DNA from: UBA7359 sp041689615
GTDB lineage: Bacteria; Pseudomonadota; Gammaproteobacteria; Eutrophobiales; Eutrophobiaceae
Assembly (NCBI GenBank): GCA_041689615.1
Contig: JBDNFW010000043.1
Location: 87,997 to 151,996 of the forward strand
Length of the DNA stretch: 64,000 bases
Direction of reading: 5' to 3'
In this document: piece after piece, positions 27,373 through 35,609 of the stretch
Layout: the number at the start of each line of letters is the position of its first letter
How positions within the stretch are numbered: the stretch's first letter is position 1
Notes under the pieces: generated by a model
What the model was told of the DNA's origin: nothing
The model's database searches: none
The model's input: the letters and a program-made list of their open reading frames with translations, nothing else
Program-made: the position numbers and the translations under genes

Positions 27373-29349
27373 ATGGCTAAACAACAAGAAAAAAGTACAC
27401 TCCCATTACTGGCAGGGGCAATAGGATTTGGCATTATTGCCGCATTATTAGCTATGTTTTATCTCAACACTCGCGAAGCGCAGTTAGAAAAAAAGTATGC
27501 TCAAGATAGGAAACAAACCGTTACCGTTGTGGTAGCAAAAGCGGACTTAAGAAAAGGTCAGGAAATTACAGGCAACCTTTTTAGTCAACGAAGTATTCCA
27601 CTAAAGTATTTACACGAAAATGTTGTCTTGCCACATGAGTTCGAAAATTATATTGGTCGTTCATTAATTACCGAACTAACCAGTGGTAAGCCGCTTTTAA
27701 AGACTTTTATGGATAATGATTTCCCTCGTGATTTTTCCGATATTATTCCAGCTGGTAAACGTGCTATCACTGTTGAAGTTGATGATATCAATTCTATCGG
27801 TGGTTTTTTGCGTCCCGGCAACCGTATTGATATCTACGTCAATATTCCATTTGCAGAATCCGGATTTGACCCTTCAGTTATCAAAGCAGCTCAAGATGCC
27901 GGGTTAATTGAATTATTACCACAACAAATCAAAGATCAAATTCCACCTGGATTACTAGACGCAGCCGGTTCATTGCAAGATCCATCCGGGTTATTCAATA
28001 TGTTTACACCAACCGATGTTATTCTTCCTGTCGTTCAAAATGTCACTGTTTTGGCAACAGGTAAAGATCCATATAAAGAAACTCTGGATGCTTTAAGACA
28101 ACCTCAACAACGCACTGAATCTCAGTTTTCTCACATCACTGTTATGGTTGATCCACAACAGGCCGCACTTATTACCCTGGCACAAGATAAAGGTGAAATA
28201 GTCTCATTACTACGTAACCGTGACGACAATAGTGCGAGCGACTTTACAACGATGAAACCGGAAGATTTATTCGGTAACGCTGCACGTATGGCAGCGGCAG
28301 AAAAGGAGCGAGCCTCGCGTGCTACTTGTGCCGCGAACATTGATGCGAATGGCAATCTGGTTGATGCAGATGACAATAAAATAATCAGTCTCGAGCAACT
28401 GACTGCTGCTGGTTATCAGGTCAATGAAAATAAACAAGTCTTAGATAAAGATGCCAATGTCGTTAATGTTAGTGACCTTTGTATTGCCGCTAACGGCTCA
28501 ATTATGAATAAACAACTGCTGGCAGCAGCTGGACTTAGTATTAATGCAAATGGACAAATCGTCGATAAAAACGGCAACGTTGTCGATGCGAACAATATTA
28601 TCGTTTCAGCAGATGGCTCAGTTATGACTAAAGAACAACTCGCTGCTGCCGGGCTTAGCGTTAATGCAAATGGTGAAATTGTTGATAAAGATGGCAAGGT
28701 CGTATCTACCGATAATATTCTTATCTCTAAAAATGGCACCGTACTCACCGCAGATCAACTCGCTGCTGCTGGGCTTAGTATTAACGAAAACGGCGAAATT
28801 GTAGATAAAGACGGCAATGTTGTTAACCCTGATGATTTAATCATTGCAGCGGATGGCAGTATATTGAGTAAAGAAGCTCTAGCTGCGGCAGGTCTTAGTG
28901 TTAACGAGTTTGGTCAAATTGTGGATAAGGACGGTAATGTCGTTGATCCGAATGATATTGTTACTGCATCTGATGGAAGCATCATGACTAAAGAACAATT
29001 GGCTGCGGCAGGACTTAGCATCAATGAGAACGGCGAGATTGTTGATAGTAACGGCAATGTAGTTGATAAATCAGATTTGATTACTTCTGCTGACGGCACT
29101 GTCCTGAGTAAAAAACATCTAGCTGCGGCAGGATACAATATTGACGAAAATGGAGATATTGTGGATGCCAGTGGCAAAAAACTCTCTAAAGATGATATTG
29201 CTTTGATTGCAGAAAATCAGGCTATTACTGGCGAGGTTCCAAGCAGATCAGGCACATATAGTCTTATCGTAGGTGGAGCAAGTGCAGATGGTGTAGCAAA
29301 ATCTGCAAGCGTCACTATACCGAAAGAGACAAATGAAGAGGCTAAGTAA
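27373..29349 (+). CDS. rcpC: RcpC/CpaB Flp pilus assembly protein with 40-residue repeats
   Basis: 658 residues, over twice the usual CpaB length. Residues 12-30 are a membrane anchor; 50-115 form the SAF domain (VVVAKADLRKGQEITGNLFS); 125-290 the RcpC/CpaB domain (AGKRAITVEVDDINSIGGFL, MVDPQQAALITLAQDKGEI). From about 323 to 610 the chain consists of 40-residue repeats: LAAAGLS recurs at 383, 423, 463, 503 and 543, with variants at 343 and 583. Each unit holds NENGEIVDKDGNVVD and ADGSIMTKEQ. The C-terminal tail (LIVGGASADGVAK) resembles the usual CpaB end. RcpC proteins act in the periplasm with the secretin. Confidence 0.9.
   Translation: MAKQQEKSTLPLLAGAIGFGIIAALLAMFYLNTREAQLEKKYAQDRKQTVTVVVAKADLRKGQEITGNLFSQRSIPLKYLHENVVLPHEFENYIGRSLITELTSGKPLLKTFMDNDFPRDFSDIIPAGKRAITVEVDDINSIGGFLRPGNRIDIYVNIPFAESGFDPSVIKAAQDAGLIELLPQQIKDQIPPGLLDAAGSLQDPSGLFNMFTPTDVILPVVQNVTVLATGKDPYKETLDALRQPQQRTESQFSHITVMVDPQQAALITLAQDKGEIVSLLRNRDDNSASDFTTMKPEDLFGNAARMAAAEKERASRATCAANIDANGNLVDADDNKIISLEQLTAAGYQVNENKQVLDKDANVVNVSDLCIAANGSIMNKQLLAAAGLSINANGQIVDKNGNVVDANNIIVSADGSVMTKEQLAAAGLSVNANGEIVDKDGKVVSTDNILISKNGTVLTADQLAAAGLSINENGEIVDKDGNVVNPDDLIIAADGSILSKEALAAAGLSVNEFGQIVDKDGNVVDPNDIVTASDGSIMTKEQLAAAGLSINENGEIVDSNGNVVDKSDLITSADGTVLSKKHLAAAGYNIDENGDIVDASGKKLSKDDIALIAENQAITGEVPSRSGTYSLIVGGASADGVAKSASVTIPKETNEEAK
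28399..29238 (+). repeat. Tandem 120-bp coding repeats in rcpC
   Basis: Seven in-frame units of exactly 120 bases (40 codons), encoding residues about 343-622 of RcpC. The units are conserved in protein (LAAAGLSINENGEIVDKDG) but differ at many third codon positions, so the array is not a recent duplication. The coding nature and long unit exclude a CRISPR array. Confidence 0.88.
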
Positions 29350-29369
29350 ATAGTTAATAAATATTAATT

Positions 29370-29648
29370 ATGGGTAAAAGAAAGCACTTCATTTGTCTCT
29401 TCTTAATTTTGATGGTGTGCGTGTCTGGCACTCTGAAAGCTACAGAGAAGAGCGATGATTCTTTAACGAATGCTATAGAAATGACTAATGACACAACATT
29501 AGTCCAAGAAGAGAGTAGTAAAGAAACACGAAAAAAAGAAGTCAATACGGTAAAAACACGAGGCAAAACCACCTCTATAAAAATGATAGTCGGTGGTCAG
29601 TCTTCAGATGGTGTTGCCAAACAAGTGATATTACCGGTAAAAGAATAG
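29370..29648 (+). CDS. Small exported protein sharing the RcpC C-terminal tail
   Basis: 92 residues. Hydrophobic N-terminus (KHFICLFLILMVCVSGTLKA) is a signal peptide, possibly with an uncleaved anchor. The middle is charged, and the last 21 residues (MIVGGQSSDGVAKQVILPVK) match the end of RcpC (LIVGGASADGVAKSASVTIPK) closely. It lies 20 bases after rcpC, so it is in the operon. No named family recognised. A partial gene duplication of rcpC, or a partner binding the same site as RcpC's tail, would explain the similarity. Confidence 0.7.
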   Translation: MGKRKHFICLFLILMVCVSGTLKATEKSDDSLTNAIEMTNDTTLVQEESSKETRKKEVNTVKTRGKTTSIKMIVGGQSSDGVAKQVILPVKE

Positions 29649-29796
29649 AGTGCGCAGCTTTAGTTCAGTAAGAACTAATAATTGTATGCTTTAAGGTATT
29701 TTTATTACTAGTAAGAGAACGAATAGCCAAACTAATTTGCGGTTATAAATAATAATTAAAATCTATATTGATACATAGAATCAGGAATAATTTATC

Positions 29797-31278
29797 ATGA
29801 TTAAAAATATCTTCGCAGCAAGTCTCTTGTTTTTTACAACAAGTATTTGTCTCGCCAGTGAACGAATAGAACTTTATTTTGGCGAGGTTAAGATACTTAA
29901 ACTAGGAGAAATAGAGCGTATTGCAATTGGTAATCCTAGTGTTGTGACTAATTCTTTGCTCAATAATGGTCAATTACTTCTTATAGCTGAAGCCGAAGGA
30001 GCCAGCAGCTTACATGTCTGGCTTAAAAATGGAAATGAAAAGAACTATACAATTAATGTTATTAAAAAAACTAATAACCTGGTTCAAAGAAAACAAGAGG
30101 TAGAGCAATTACTTTCTGATATCGAGGGACTGGAAATAGGTATTGTAGGTGATCGAATCGTACTTTCAGGGTTAGTTGGATTTGGACACGAGGATAAGAT
30201 TGCTAAAATCAAACTATCATATCCAGAAGTAGTTGATAATATTAATTTTGCTCTAAATACCTTAGTAAGAGCACGAACTGAAATTGAAGATTTACTGCAG
30301 GATATACCTGATTTAAATGTTCGCATCGTTGGTGAAAAAGTTGCTATCTCTGGTGACGTCGATGAAAGTTATAAAACAGCAATTGATACCGTTGTTGGAG
30401 CATATCCGGTAGCCATCAATCTAACTCGTTCGGGTGGAACCTTAGACACCGAGAGTCCGACAAATAAAATGGTGTTGATGAGTATCAAGATCACAGAGTT
30501 TAATAAAAATTACGCTGATACAATCGGTATTGCATGGGATAACTCGATCCCTGGCTTTTCAGCTGGTGGTACAACACTTTATGAACGTGGCGATCAACTA
30601 GGAGCAGCTAATGCCACACCGCTGAATTTTGCAAATTCTGTAGGTGCGAATGGAAGTTCATTGGGTTACTTTGGTATTGCAACGGAAATTACATCTCGAA
30701 TAAACTTAGCTGTAAGTTCTGGTAATGCTGTAATTTTGGCACAACCCCGACTGGCAGCCCGTAGCGGAGGTGAAGCAACCTTTCTTGCCGGCGGCGAATT
30801 TCCTATCGAAATTTCAAATATCAACGGCACGACAGTTGAGTTTAAAGAATTTGGTATTCAACTTAACGTAAAACCTACTGTTGATAAATATAATAATATT
30901 CGCGCTAATGTGGAAACTGAATTGAGTGCCGTTGATCAATCAGTCGCCGTAAATGGGATCCCGGGTTTAATAACTCGTAAAACTACGGCTGATGTCATGC
31001 TTGCATCTGGCGAAACACTCGTCATGTCGGGCTTGATTAATCAGGAATCATCTAAAGATATTAGCGGTTTAAAGTTCCTTAGCGAAATTCCGATACTCGG
31101 CGCGTTGTTTAGATCTAAAAATTTCCGAGATAAAAAAAGCGAGTTGGTTATATTTGTCACACCCTCTGTATTTAATGCGAATTCAGACGTTAATAAAGAT
31201 GCAATTGAATATGCCCGCGAAGGGATAAAGAATACAGTCGAATCAATTGACGAAGACAGCCTTAATATTGTCTATTAA
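29797..31278 (+). CDS. rcpA: RcpA/CpaC Tad-pilus secretin
   Basis: 493-residue outer-membrane secretin with signal peptide (about 1-21). N-terminal pilus-secretin domain (RIELYFGEVKILKLGEIERI, about 23-90), then two BON-like repeats (EVEQLLSDIEGLEIGIVGDR and EIEDLLQDIPDLNVRIVGEK, roughly 101-200), then the secretin pore domain (ILAQPRLAARSGGEATFLAGG to SELVIFVTP). It forms the channel through which Flp pili leave the cell, with RcpC. The 148-base gap upstream has no visible terminator. Confidence 0.93.
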   Translation: MIKNIFAASLLFFTTSICLASERIELYFGEVKILKLGEIERIAIGNPSVVTNSLLNNGQLLLIAEAEGASSLHVWLKNGNEKNYTINVIKKTNNLVQRKQEVEQLLSDIEGLEIGIVGDRIVLSGLVGFGHEDKIAKIKLSYPEVVDNINFALNTLVRARTEIEDLLQDIPDLNVRIVGEKVAISGDVDESYKTAIDTVVGAYPVAINLTRSGGTLDTESPTNKMVLMSIKITEFNKNYADTIGIAWDNSIPGFSAGGTTLYERGDQLGAANATPLNFANSVGANGSSLGYFGIATEITSRINLAVSSGNAVILAQPRLAARSGGEATFLAGGEFPIEISNINGTTVEFKEFGIQLNVKPTVDKYNNIRANVETELSAVDQSVAVNGIPGLITRKTTADVMLASGETLVMSGLINQESSKDISGLKFLSEIPILGALFRSKNFRDKKSELVIFVTPSVFNANSDVNKDAIEYAREGIKNTVESIDEDSLNIVY

Positions 31279-31296
31279 GAATTAGAAGGAAAAACC

Positions 31297-32985
31297 ATGT
31301 TTGATGTATTAGTAAATAACAGTAAGGGCGAACGAATACAAAATTTCAGTTGCCCGGTTAGCGAATGCACTATCGGCAAGGCACGCGATAACTTCATACA
31401 ATTACGCGGCTGGAAAGTGGCTCCTTATCATGCCGTTATTAGCCGTACTTCAGAAGGTTTGTTTATTGAAGATAAAACAGGTCAGAGTCGTGTTGAAGTA
31501 AATGGTGAGGATATTGAACACCATGGCCCAATCCGCACTTCAGATAAAATAATCATTGCTGGATATCAGTTACAAGCTGGTATGAGTGCTGATTCAGCAG
31601 ACTCTGTCGATGATGATGATGATGACTTCGCAGATATGAAGACAGTAATTGGTGTACATCAACATAAGGAATTAGATGCGTCAGAAGAACTTAGTAAGAC
31701 GATCATTAGCCTGCAACATAACGAGAAATTCAAATGGCGTAATCGTGTACATGAAGAATTATTAGCGGTTATGGATCAACGCCGCACGGATATCGGCGGC
31801 ATGGATGAGAACGCTTTACGTCAGCATGTAGAGGGTATGGTAAAGGAAATCATTGAAGAGATGGGGCCCAAATTACCTGCTGATGTAGATAGAAATAAAT
31901 TATTGGAAGATGTATTAAATGAAGCTGTTGGACTCGGTCCTCTGGAGCAATTACTTGCTGACGAGTCGGTTACAGAAATCATGGTCAACAAATTTGATGA
32001 AATCTTTATTGAACAAGCCGGCAAATTGACTTTATCCGACATTACCTTTTCAAGTGATGATGCCGTTATGACCGCGATTGAACGTATCGTTTCTCCTTTG
32101 GGTCGACGCATTGATGAAAGTTCTCCCTTGGTCGATGCTCGCTTGAAAGATGGTTCACGTGTCAACGCTATTATCCCACCACTGGCATTACGCGGTCCTT
32201 GTCTCACCATTCGAAAATTTTCAAAACAAAAGTTACAGGCTCAGGATCTGGTTAACTTTGGCGCATTGAATCATGGCATGGTTAAGTTTCTTGAAACTGC
32301 TGTCAAAAACCATATGAATATTCTTATCTCGGGTGGTACCGGTAGTGGTAAGACAACCTTGTTAAATGTCTTGTCAAATTTTATTCCCTCCACTGAACGC
32401 ATTATTACCGTTGAAGATGCAGCAGAATTAAAACTAACACAGCCCCATTTGGTTAGCCTTGAAGCACGACCCGCTAACCTTGAAGGTAAAGGCGCCATCC
32501 CTATCCGTGATTTGGTTAAAAACTGTCTACGTATGCGTCCTGACCGCATCGTTGTTGGTGAGTGTCGCGGTGGTGAAACACTGGACATGTTACAGGCTAT
32601 GAATACCGGTCATGATGGTTCTTTAACCACAGCTCATGCGAATACACCGAGAGATATGATCGCCCGATTAGAAGTAATGGTCATGATGTCAGGCTTGGAT
32701 CTACCCGTATCCGCTATTAGAGAAATGGTGGCATCTGCAATCCATATGATTGTCCAAATATCTCGCTACTCCGATGGTAGTCGTCGTCTCACCCATATTA
32801 CTGAAATTACTGGTGTTGAGTCGGGTATTGTCTCTATGCAAGATATCTTCCGTTATCAACAAGAAGGTTTTGATGAAAACGGGAAAGTTAAAGGTCATTT
32901 CGAAGCAACAGGCGCTATCCCGCATTTTTATGAAGAGATGCGGCAGCGTGGTTTGGACGTTGATATGTCAATATTTGCTAAATAA
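31297..32985 (+). CDS. tadA: TadA/CpaF secretion ATPase with N-terminal FHA domain
   Basis: 562 residues. C-terminal 400 residues are the CpaF-type hexameric ATPase: Walker A GGTGSGKTT (346-354), Asp box ITVEDAAELKL, Walker B region RMRPDRIVVGECRGGE, His box TGHDGSLTTAHAN. It powers Flp pilus assembly. Residues 1-93 form an FHA-like domain (CTIGKARDN, APYHAVI, VEVNGE), unusual for TadA. The canonical pThr-binding GR and SxxH are changed to GK and PYH, so phosphopeptide binding is uncertain. After the FHA comes an acidic run, DDDDDDF at 105-111, then MKTVI with T116. Confidence 0.93.
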   Translation: MFDVLVNNSKGERIQNFSCPVSECTIGKARDNFIQLRGWKVAPYHAVISRTSEGLFIEDKTGQSRVEVNGEDIEHHGPIRTSDKIIIAGYQLQAGMSADSADSVDDDDDDFADMKTVIGVHQHKELDASEELSKTIISLQHNEKFKWRNRVHEELLAVMDQRRTDIGGMDENALRQHVEGMVKEIIEEMGPKLPADVDRNKLLEDVLNEAVGLGPLEQLLADESVTEIMVNKFDEIFIEQAGKLTLSDITFSSDDAVMTAIERIVSPLGRRIDESSPLVDARLKDGSRVNAIIPPLALRGPCLTIRKFSKQKLQAQDLVNFGALNHGMVKFLETAVKNHMNILISGGTGSGKTTLLNVLSNFIPSTERIITVEDAAELKLTQPHLVSLEARPANLEGKGAIPIRDLVKNCLRMRPDRIVVGECRGGETLDMLQAMNTGHDGSLTTAHANTPRDMIARLEVMVMMSGLDLPVSAIREMVASAIHMIVQISRYSDGSRRLTHITEITGVESGIVSMQDIFRYQQEGFDENGKVKGHFEATGAIPHFYEEMRQRGLDVDMSIFAK

Positions 32986-32988
32986 AAT

Positions 32989-33867
32989 ATGGATACCATA
33001 AGAAACCTTTCGGCTAATGCCAGTTTTCTGCTAACGATAGCCTGCGTCTTTTTGATGGTAACGTGCCTGTGGTTTTACTTTTTAAAAAAAGTAACCACCG
33101 CAATGGACAATTATAAAAAGAACTTTACCGAGACTGCTAGTAATAATATGTCGGATATGTTCCTGTCTTTCGACCCAAATCAAATGTTTATGATAAATAT
33201 CGTTGCTATTGTGGTGCTGCCAATTTTGACCTGGTTCATAACCGGAGACATCCCCGCCACCTTAGGCATGTTAGCGGTGATCGTATTATTACCTTCGTTT
33301 TTTTACCGTTCCATGCGTAATAAACGATTGAAACGTTTTGAGGCACAATTACCAGATGGTCTGGTTATGATTTCCGGTGCCATGCGCGCAGGAGCAAGTT
33401 TGAATATTGCCTTGGAAAGCCTGGTGAAAGAACAACCCGCCCCGCTTTCTCAGGAATTTGAGTTATTTTTAAAAGAACAACGACTTGGCGTAGAGTTTGA
33501 AGATTCATTAAAAAAAATGGAGAAACGCATTCCTCTGCCTGATTTTAGTATGCTTGTCACTGCCCTGCTAATTAATCGTGAAGTCGGTGGAAATCTGGCA
33601 GAAACTATGGAGACGCTTGGTACAACTCTACGTCGTAAAGGCATGATGGAAGGCAAGATTGCAAGTTTGACTTCTCAAGGCAAACTTCAAGGAATTGTTA
33701 TGGCTGGCTTACCTGTATTGCTAGGAATCTTATTGAATTTCATAGAACCAGAAGCCATGAGCAAACTATGGACGACGACGATTGGTTACCTTGTACTGAT
33801 AGTCATCATTGTCATGGAAATGCTGGGTTATTTTATGATTAACAAAATAACAAGTATTGACGTTTAA
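32989..33867 (+). CDS. tadB: TadB inner-membrane platform protein
   Basis: 292 residues of the type II/IV secretion F-domain family. One N-terminal membrane segment, two near 65-105 and two near the C-terminus; the cytoplasmic F domain includes LPDGLVMISGAMRAGASLNIALE and REVGGNLAETMETLGTTLRRK. It forms the inner-membrane platform with TadC. Starts 3 bases after the tadA stop. Confidence 0.92.
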   Translation: MDTIRNLSANASFLLTIACVFLMVTCLWFYFLKKVTTAMDNYKKNFTETASNNMSDMFLSFDPNQMFMINIVAIVVLPILTWFITGDIPATLGMLAVIVLLPSFFYRSMRNKRLKRFEAQLPDGLVMISGAMRAGASLNIALESLVKEQPAPLSQEFELFLKEQRLGVEFEDSLKKMEKRIPLPDFSMLVTALLINREVGGNLAETMETLGTTLRRKGMMEGKIASLTSQGKLQGIVMAGLPVLLGILLNFIEPEAMSKLWTTTIGYLVLIVIIVMEMLGYFMINKITSIDV

Positions 33868-33882
33868 TCGAGATGAAAAATA

Positions 33883-34764
33883 ATGGATAGTTTTTATTTT
33901 AATGGCAGCCTTATATCTATTTGTCTAGCAGCCTTTTTAACCGTGCTGCTAATCGGTACACTCTATGCCATGGTCAATCAGGATGACCGAGCTTTTATGG
34001 ATCCATTATCTTGGAAACTAAGGTTAATTTGGCCATTTATACAGATTATTGCCAACTTTTTCTGTGTGTTTTTACCTTACGAAATTCTTGAAAACACTGA
34101 AACTAAAATTTCTCAATCAGGGGTTGGTTATCTTTTAACTGCTGAACAGTTTATTGCGCTACGTATTATTTCAGCGATTATTGCTCCGTTTATAGCTCTG
34201 TTCGTCATGGTATGTTTTGATAAATACCAGCCTATCTGGTTTATCTTTATGCCGATATTAGGCTTTTTCTTTCCGTTGATATGGCTATCAGATACCCGTA
34301 AAAAACGTAACAATGCTGTTATCCGAACTTTGCCCGTCTATCTTGACTTTATTACGATGTGCGTAGAAGGCGGCCTAAATCTACAAGGCGCTTTGGGTCA
34401 AGCTTTAGAAAAAGCACCTCCCGGCCCACTGCGCAATGAATTTGCTATTGTATTGCGAGATCTTCGTTCTGGCTTATCCCGTGCCGATTCCTTAAGACGT
34501 ATGGCCGAAAGACTCGATATCTCGGAAATAACCAGCTTTGTTAGCTCTATTATTCAGGCAGAAAAAATGGGCGCCTCTCTCGCAACGGTTTTAAGAGTCC
34601 AATCTGAACAACGCCGTGACGAACGTTTCCAACGCGCTGAGAAAATGGCTATGGAAGCACCAGTTAAACTGGTTGGTCCGCTGATTATGTTTATTTTTCC
34701 AGTCACATTTATCGTACTGGGTTTTCCTATCGCTATGAAGTTCCTGGGTGAAGGAATGTTATGA
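33883..34764 (+). CDS. tadC: TadC inner-membrane platform protein
   Basis: 293 residues, paralogue of TadB with the same F-domain family signature: RTLPVYLDFITMCVEGGLNLQ, LRDLRSGLSRADSLRRMAERL and a C-terminal membrane segment PLIMFIFPVTFIVLGFP. Its stop overlaps the DUF192 gene start by four bases (ATGA). Confidence 0.92.
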   Translation: MDSFYFNGSLISICLAAFLTVLLIGTLYAMVNQDDRAFMDPLSWKLRLIWPFIQIIANFFCVFLPYEILENTETKISQSGVGYLLTAEQFIALRIISAIIAPFIALFVMVCFDKYQPIWFIFMPILGFFFPLIWLSDTRKKRNNAVIRTLPVYLDFITMCVEGGLNLQGALGQALEKAPPGPLRNEFAIVLRDLRSGLSRADSLRRMAERLDISEITSFVSSIIQAEKMGASLATVLRVQSEQRRDERFQRAEKMAMEAPVKLVGPLIMFIFPVTFIVLGFPIAMKFLGEGML

Positions 34765-35120
34765 TCCATGGCTGTTTAACCCGAGCCAATGATGGTCGAG
34801 TGATACAGAATATTTCAAAAACCAGTAATTTTATAGAACGTATGCTTGGCCTTTTAGGTTCACCTGCGTTAAAAAAAGATGAAGGCTTGTTGATAGTCCC
34901 CTGTTCATCAGTGCATACCTTCGGCATGGGTTACGCTATCGATCTGGTCTTTCTTGATAAACAATGGAACATAGTAAAAACCGTCAACGCACTTAAACCA
35001 TGGCGTATATCAGCCTCTCGCTCTGCTAACATGGTTTTAGAATTAGCGACAGGCAGCCTGGAACAACTACAATTAACAAACGGACAGAAATTGGAATGGC
35101 ATGATGATTCACAAGATTAA
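34761..35120 (+). CDS. DUF192-family protein
   Basis: 119 residues. Family motifs: FIERMLGLLGSP, DEGLLIVPCSSVHTFGM (with the conserved Cys and His-Thr-Phe-Gly-Met), IDLVFLDKQWNIV and VLELATGSL. DUF192 proteins are often encoded next to Tad loci; their function is unknown. It lacks a clear signal peptide. It overlaps tadC upstream and tadD downstream, so it is translationally linked to the pilus genes. Confidence 0.88.
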   Translation: MIHGCLTRANDGRVIQNISKTSNFIERMLGLLGSPALKKDEGLLIVPCSSVHTFGMGYAIDLVFLDKQWNIVKTVNALKPWRISASRSANMVLELATGSLEQLQLTNGQKLEWHDDSQD

Positions 35121-35574
35121 GATAAACAGTTTAATAGCTATACTAGTACTTCTTAACTTTACGGCGTGCAACATGTCTGAAGTAAAAGAGGAAAACGGAG
35201 AAACAGCAAAAACTGATTTTTTTGTATTGAAAAAAGAAACCGATGAGGCTTATATTAACGATGACCTTATAACCAGCGAAAAAGGTTATGAAATTTTGGT
35301 CAGGGAGATGCCTATAGTCGCTGAAAACTGGTTTAGATTGGCTAATATTTATGTGCGAACTAATCGACCTGCAGCAGCAATTGACCTATATCGGGAGGCT
35401 TTAGTACGTGATCCAAAATATAGCAAGGCTTGGTACAATCTAAGTATAGTTCAGTTAAAACAAACTGCTTACAGCTTATCTGAAATGCTAAATTATACGA
35501 GTAGCGATGACCCGTTGTATGACAAAGCAAAAAGTTTATTGGAAGGAATCCAAACTATAATTGATCAGGACTAA
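35101..35574 (+). CDS. tadD: TadD-like TPR lipoprotein
   Basis: 157 residues. Lipoprotein signal with lipobox FTAC (cysteine at about 24). TPR region from about 80: ENWFRLANIYVRTNRPAAAI followed by DLYREALVRDPKYSKAWYNL. TadD is the pilot-type lipoprotein of Tad systems; this one is shorter than most (often 200-250 residues). The start may be the second ATG (35104). Overlaps the end of the DUF192 gene by 20 bases. Confidence 0.8.
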   Translation: MMIHKIKINSLIAILVLLNFTACNMSEVKEENGETAKTDFFVLKKETDEAYINDDLITSEKGYEILVREMPIVAENWFRLANIYVRTNRPAAAIDLYREALVRDPKYSKAWYNLSIVQLKQTAYSLSEMLNYTSSDDPLYDKAKSLLEGIQTIIDQD

Positions 35575-35609
35575 TCGAACTTAATTTTATAAAACATTCT
35601 CAAGATAAT

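Noticed and set aside
28131..29177. Minus-strand ORFs opposite the RcpC repeats
   Set aside because: They are mirror translations of the repeat DNA, Ser/Leu/Pro-rich without a start context.
28399..29238. Regular 120-bp repeats that might look like a CRISPR or other array
   Set aside because: The repeats are in one open frame, code for similar 40-residue units and diverge at third positions; no spacers.
28399..29238. Dockerin or true EF-hand calcium-binding repeats in RcpC
   Set aside because: The first Asp of the EF loop is absent and the 40-residue period does not match dockerin; only a resemblance remains.
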